Source: Macrocystis pyrifera
Taxonomy: Eukaryota > Sar > Phaeophyceae > Laminariales > Laminariaceae
Reading direction: 5' to 3'
DNA: 64,000 bases
Assembly (NCBI GenBank): GCA_031763025.1
Contig: JASSKH010000001.1
Span: 21,119,142-21,183,141, forward strand
Under the pieces are notes generated by a model. It did not search any database. It was not told the DNA's origin and was given only the letters and a program-made list of their open reading frames with translations. Both the position numbers and the translations under genes were made by a program. Below are positions 60,123 to 64,000 of the stretch, piece after piece; positions within the stretch are counted from its first letter, which is position 1, and each line of letters begins with the position of its first letter.

Positions 60123-60360
60123 ATTAGGTACGGTGATTGGCGTGTGTACTACATCGTAGGTGATGTATACGCCTAGACTCGATTGCTGATCGCCGGTCAA
60201 TACACAGTCGATGTTCGAGGCAAACGCAAAGCCACCGTCAGGTGACTTGTACAACAAGCTTCAATACAAGAGAAGAGAAGACGATGGTGGCGACCCCAGG
60301 CCGATGTGTTGATTGATTTGCTCAGCTGGAAGCTGATGGTGAGCACAAGTGGAGTGAGCT
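60123..60360. repeat. LTR-like repeat, diverged partial copy 3
   Basis: Shares ATTAGGTA, the hairpin at 60139-60173, TAGACTCGATTGC, CCGGTCAATACACAGTC, GTTCGAGGCAAACG and CTCAGCTGGAAGCTGATG with the other two copies, then diverges. It is not flanked by a partner, so it may be a solo or truncated copy. Its first half lies inside a chance ORF. Confidence 0.55.
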
Positions 60361-60609
60361 CAAAGAGGAGCGGTGCGCATGAGCGCTCACGGCTCGAAAC
60401 AAAGGACGTCCCTTACAATTCGTTCAAAAAATAAAAAAAACAGGGAGACGCCCAAGTTTCACCGCAACATCCCATATCTCTTGGAGTATGTATACTCAAG
60501 ACCCCGTATGTTGTTGCTTTAACCACAACTAAAACTAAAGCCACTGGTCCCGAAGGGAAGTGGTACCGGGGGATCCTCGGAGCAGACGAACGGTTTATGG
60601 TAAGCCCTA

Positions 60610-62649
60610 GCCTTTAAGGCTCGCTTTTAGGCCCGTGAAGGTAAATGGCTAAGGTTCGCCACAGGCGAAAAAAATTGGGGTTAAGGCACGTTTTAAGGCA
60701 AAAGCCTTATTGGCCTTAACGAGCGTTAACGGGCCTTAACCAGAAAGGCACGACCCTTAAACAGATAGGCACGAGCCTTGAAAAAAAACTTAATTGAGCC
60801 TTAACGCTTATCTCGCCTGAACATGCCTATAATTGAGAGGGAAGTGCCGGGTTCGTGACGTAGATCATATTTCATGGCGGTAGTGTACACAGCGGTAGTG
60901 TTGACAGATATGTTTGCCGAATAACTCAATGGGTGTACCCTTGAGCCACAAGACAAATATGTGTGCACGTAGCGTGAACAAGAAGCGATGAAGTTTATGT
61001 ATTCCTTGCGCACGAGTCTTGCTCGTAGCTACCAGGTAAAGTCCTGCGTTTTCACCACCTAAGCTAGGTATTATGCCGCGGTAGACCTCGCTGTGGATGC
61101 GCGCACATGCAAGAAAAAAACCAAGTACTGCAGCGGTAGACTATTAAAAACATTAGTATTACCGCCGCCGATTGAACATATTTTTGGTGTTGACATTGTA
61201 TTTTCAGCATCGGCCCCGACGACAACAGTACATCCCTACCCAAGCAGCAAACACGAAAGGTACCCGGTTGCCTGCCAAGTGGCGCAGCCTGCACTACCGG
61301 TATGGTCTTGCTGAGCATAACTGCGACGCTTTATGTACTACAGAACCACGCGCAGCCGTTCACGAAACACCGTGGATGGTGTGCATCCATCAACTGCACA
61401 CCACGATGATCCCTAGAGGTATCGTATGTTCACGAGGGCAGGGAAACAACGCGCTCGAGGCCCTGGGCCTTCGATTCCCGCATTCCTGCCAGTGCGGAGG
61501 AAGTACATGTCAATGTCTTTCTCCCCCTCTCCCTCCCCTTCATTTCCGCTGTCCTCCACCTCGACCGGGCGCGCACGGGTACCACCTCTCGGTGAGGCAC
61601 GGCCGCTCGCTGAGGCACCACCGCTCGCTGAAGCACCACCAGTCGCTGAGGCACCACCGCTCGCTGAGTCCTTCCTGGCGCCGCTTCGAACACCACAGAT
61701 GTGGCGTAGCATGACACTCAGTTCGAACAAGTCGTGCAGCTCAGTTGTCTGCTGCGATCCGAAGATGCTGTTCATGACAGAAAACGCCCGCTCCGTCATC
61801 GCGGACGATGGCTGGATAACCCACAACTTGCGGACCAGGTCGAACCATGCGGGGAGCTTTGTCCTGTTGTTTAGCCAGAAGTCCTTCATGACGATGTTGT
61901 GGTTGGGAAGGTGTTTCACGATGGGGAAGTACGTCCCAAGCTCCACCCTGAGCGGGTCCAAGTCGCGGTGCGTGATGAAGGGGAATCTGAGCAAGCCTTC
62001 TCGCGGTTCGAGGCGAGGAATGTGTTCATAGCTCGGTCGCTTCTCTTACATTTATCGACTGTCCATGTAGTGAGCGTCCCCTGCCCTACTGCGGTGAGCG
62101 ATTCCGGCTGGAACCTGCCTGGCTGGCCGCCGGCTGCCGCCGGTGCTTGTCCTGGTGCTGAAGCTGGTGCTGCAGCAGCCGCAGCAGGAGCCGAGCTATC
62201 ACCGCGCGAGCATTCGGCCTCGGCAGATCCAGAGCGATCTTGGGCAGGATCGCCACTTCTTGGAGGCGCGGGGCTCCCTTGTTGGCTAGACATCACGCCG
62301 CTCCGAAGGTATAGGTTGTAGGTGGCAGGTGACGGGTAGTATCTTCGTGTCCGCAAGAGTACCTGGTACCTGGCGAGCTGGCGTGCTGGCGTCCTGGCTT
62401 GTGCGCACACAGCGCGCAAACTCGAATATTAAACCCCCTGTCTCCTATTTTTGGGGGAGTTCCAGCCTAACGGCGTTTTCTTGTACGCGAGAATCACCAA
62501 AAACGTGTCTTTAGAGCCTCTGAGAGAACTTTTTCAGCGTCAGGCAACGAGCCTGAACCCAGTAAGGCTGGTAAGGCTCGAAACACCTCTTAGGGCACAC
62601 CCTTTTCAGAAAAGGGCGTTAGGGCAAATTTAAGGCAAGCCTTAAAGGC
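60610..62649 (-). mobile_element. Short hAT element with terminal inverted repeats
   Basis: The left end GCCTTTAAGGCTCGCTTT (60610-60627) pairs with the reverse complement of the right end 62632-62649 (GCCTTTAAGGCTTGCCTT), 16 of 18 bases. Repeated CCTTAA/AAGGC words sit just inside both ends (60690-60800, 62570-62650), as in hAT subterminal regions. It encloses a hAT transposase remnant. No 8-bp target duplication could be found, so the true ends may lie a few bases further out. Length 2.04 kb. Confidence 0.6.
61413..62293 (-). pseudogene. hAT transposase remnant with dimerisation domain
   Basis: From ATG at 62293: an Ala/Pro/Ser-rich N-terminus, then TLTTWTVDKCKRSDRAMNTF. After a frame change near 61985: RFPFITHRDLDPLRVELG, then the C-terminal hAT dimerisation block LPAWFDLVRKLWVIQPSSAM, TERAFSVMNSIFGSQQT, ELHDLFELSVMLRH. 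It closes with a Gly/Ala/Ser tail of six-residue repeats (18-bp units at ~61600-61672). The W-x-I-x-P-S-S-A-x-x-E-R-x-F-S core is diagnostic. The RNase-H-like catalytic core (DDE residues) and the BED finger are missing: several hundred residues are deleted between the two parts. Non-autonomous. Confidence 0.75.
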
Positions 62650-63640
62650 ATGCTGAGGTGGCACGAGGCTGAGGCTGAGCTGAGTAGGCAGTGCCGCGCA
62701 TCCGCCGTGGGTGGTGTCCAAGGGAATGGGGGGGGGGGGGGCAACAAGAGGAGTGGCAGAAAACCCGACCAAGGGAATGCGGAGAGGGGGGGGGGCAGGA
62801 GTAGAAGGGAAACTGCAGTGGACGAAAGTAGGAAGGAGATGGCAGACAGGGTAGCAAGGTACCGGGCAGACTAGGAAGTAGACCATGCCTATACTACTCG
62901 TGCCACCAACTGGTGCAGCCGCTTCGAACGTGGTATTCCTTTGTCTTCCTTTTGTTTTTGTTTACAGTTTATTTTTATGTCCTTTTATTTCCTTCTTTTT
63001 GCGCTGACCCTATGTGCTTTTCATTTTGTTGATTTCTCTTCCTTTCTCCGATTGATAAGCCTTATTGAAAGAGTCGTGTGGCGTGGGTGGATGACGAGCC
63101 TGCTTTGCTTGTTTCGTATTGTCTGACGCTGAGGGGCCGGGCATAGTTGACGAACGCTGGACGGAGGCGGCAGACAGGGTAGCAAGGTGCCAGGCGGACT
63201 AGCAGGGAGACCATGGCTGTGCTACCTGTACCATAAGCTGCTGCCGCTACCTGGAGGATGCTTTGTGCGTTGGTTTGCCTGTTATTTTCCCTTGGTTATT
63301 ACTCTTACTCTGTTGACGACGACTAGTGGTGTTTTTCTTCTTTTTCCATTTTTTCAAGCTCGTTCTTTTCAAGTGTCTGCCAGGTCCCCTGCGGGGGGGG
63401 GGGCACGATGGCTTGTTTCTTATATTTTTTTCTTATTTCTTCTTCTCTTTCGAATTGTCTTCTTTGTTTTTGTTTTTTCTTCTCTTTGTTTCGTTTCGTT
63501 TCTCTAGGTCATGGAATGTGTATGTCGTGCCTGTCGTATGCAGTATGATGACATGGCATTGCATTGCCCACTGTGCTTACTGCATACGTGGCAACATAGT
63601 ATCTCTGTGGCGTAGCTTTGTGACCACAGAACTTCTATCT
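62650..63640. other. G-rich and T-rich low-complexity tail
   Basis: G12-type runs at 62729-62740, 62786-62795 and 63395-63403. Two similar 45-bp words with GGCAGACAGGGTAGCAAGGT-A/G-CC occur at 62840 and 63169. Thymine-rich 62940-63060 and 63320-63510. No gene. Confidence 0.5.
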
Positions 63641-63642
63641 AT

Positions 63643-63700
63643 CTAAAATTGAAGAATCGACCCGGACACTGGTTGTGCTGGATGTCGACGGGTAGAAAGA
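63643..63700. repeat. Fragment of repeat block X
   Basis: ACTGGTTGTGCTGGATGTCG and ACGGGTAGAA match 36748-36785; only ~50 bp aligned. Confidence 0.65.
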
Positions 63701-64000
63701 ACGGTTTAATATGAAGAAAACAACAGCAACAAGGGATGCCGAAAATATTTCTCCATGATTTACCAGTTCGCACGTACTACGTACGTGTGCTGCTGTAGAT
63801 TCTGCGATATTGCTGTATACACTTATTTTGCTATCTGCACGAGTACGCAGAAGAGTGTAGTACGTGCTGTTGCGTACTGGTAGTTTATCGCATGAAAGCC
63901 GTCCTACGGTACAGATCACTACTTTTAGATGGGTACTGCCTACGTACAGTAGTACGAGCTATGCTGTACCAGGTAATCCTGCGCTATGCAGCAGCAACTA

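Overview
The window is eukaryotic nuclear DNA, rich in repeats and poor in genes. The one well-supported gene has nine short exons spread over 10.6 kb, with GT-AG introns of 0.36-3.0 kb and one GC-AG intron. Long introns, many CTG/CAG tracts, a copia-type Gag remnant of the kind I associate with stramenopiles, and abundant small repeats suggest a large-genome alga, plausibly a brown alga. That taxonomic call is inference; nothing here proves it. No rRNA, CRISPR or bacterial-type operon was seen.

Layout. 0-8 kb: an AT-rich composite repeat, two ~110 bp MITEs, a CAG tract and weak exon candidates. 8.3-12 kb: an interrupted plus-strand gene (two exons with a Cys-rich segment), a 450-bp tandem array full of CTG tracts, a long poly-C tract, then an OTU-like protease fragment with three in-frame stops. 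12-15 kb: an inverted-repeat element and a ten-unit ~257-bp satellite with dimeric higher-order structure. 15-28 kb: one unrecognised ORF, a decayed 18-residue-repeat coding region, tandem duplications and a 100-117-bp repeat array. 28.9-34.9 kb: two 495-bp direct repeats (LTR-like) around a degenerate minus-strand copia Gag region and a 119-bp satellite. 35-46 kb: a tRNA-derived SINE-like repeat, three clustered MITEs, and a 4.2/3.6-kb tandem duplication bounded by an inverted TTCCCTAGGGTTT motif. That duplication carries a frameshifted membrane-protein fragment in one copy; the other copy has lost it through a 709-bp deletion.

48.1-58.7 kb (minus): a major-facilitator transporter related to plant zinc-induced-facilitator-like proteins. 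Its exons were rebuilt by eye; the phases agree at all eight junctions, giving 495 codons if one extra base in a T7 homopolymer of the last exon is removed. 60.1-62.7 kb: a third copy of the LTR-like repeat, then a short hAT element with 18-bp terminal inverted repeats and an internally deleted transposase. The remainder to 64 kb is low-complexity and G-rich.

Apart from the transporter, no set of genes here forms an evident pathway. The strongest unusual signals are structural: a hairpin with a compensatory base change in the three LTR-like copies, a TA-flanked MITE family, and a 9-bp palindromic motif (TACCWGGTA) present about 30 times more often than chance.
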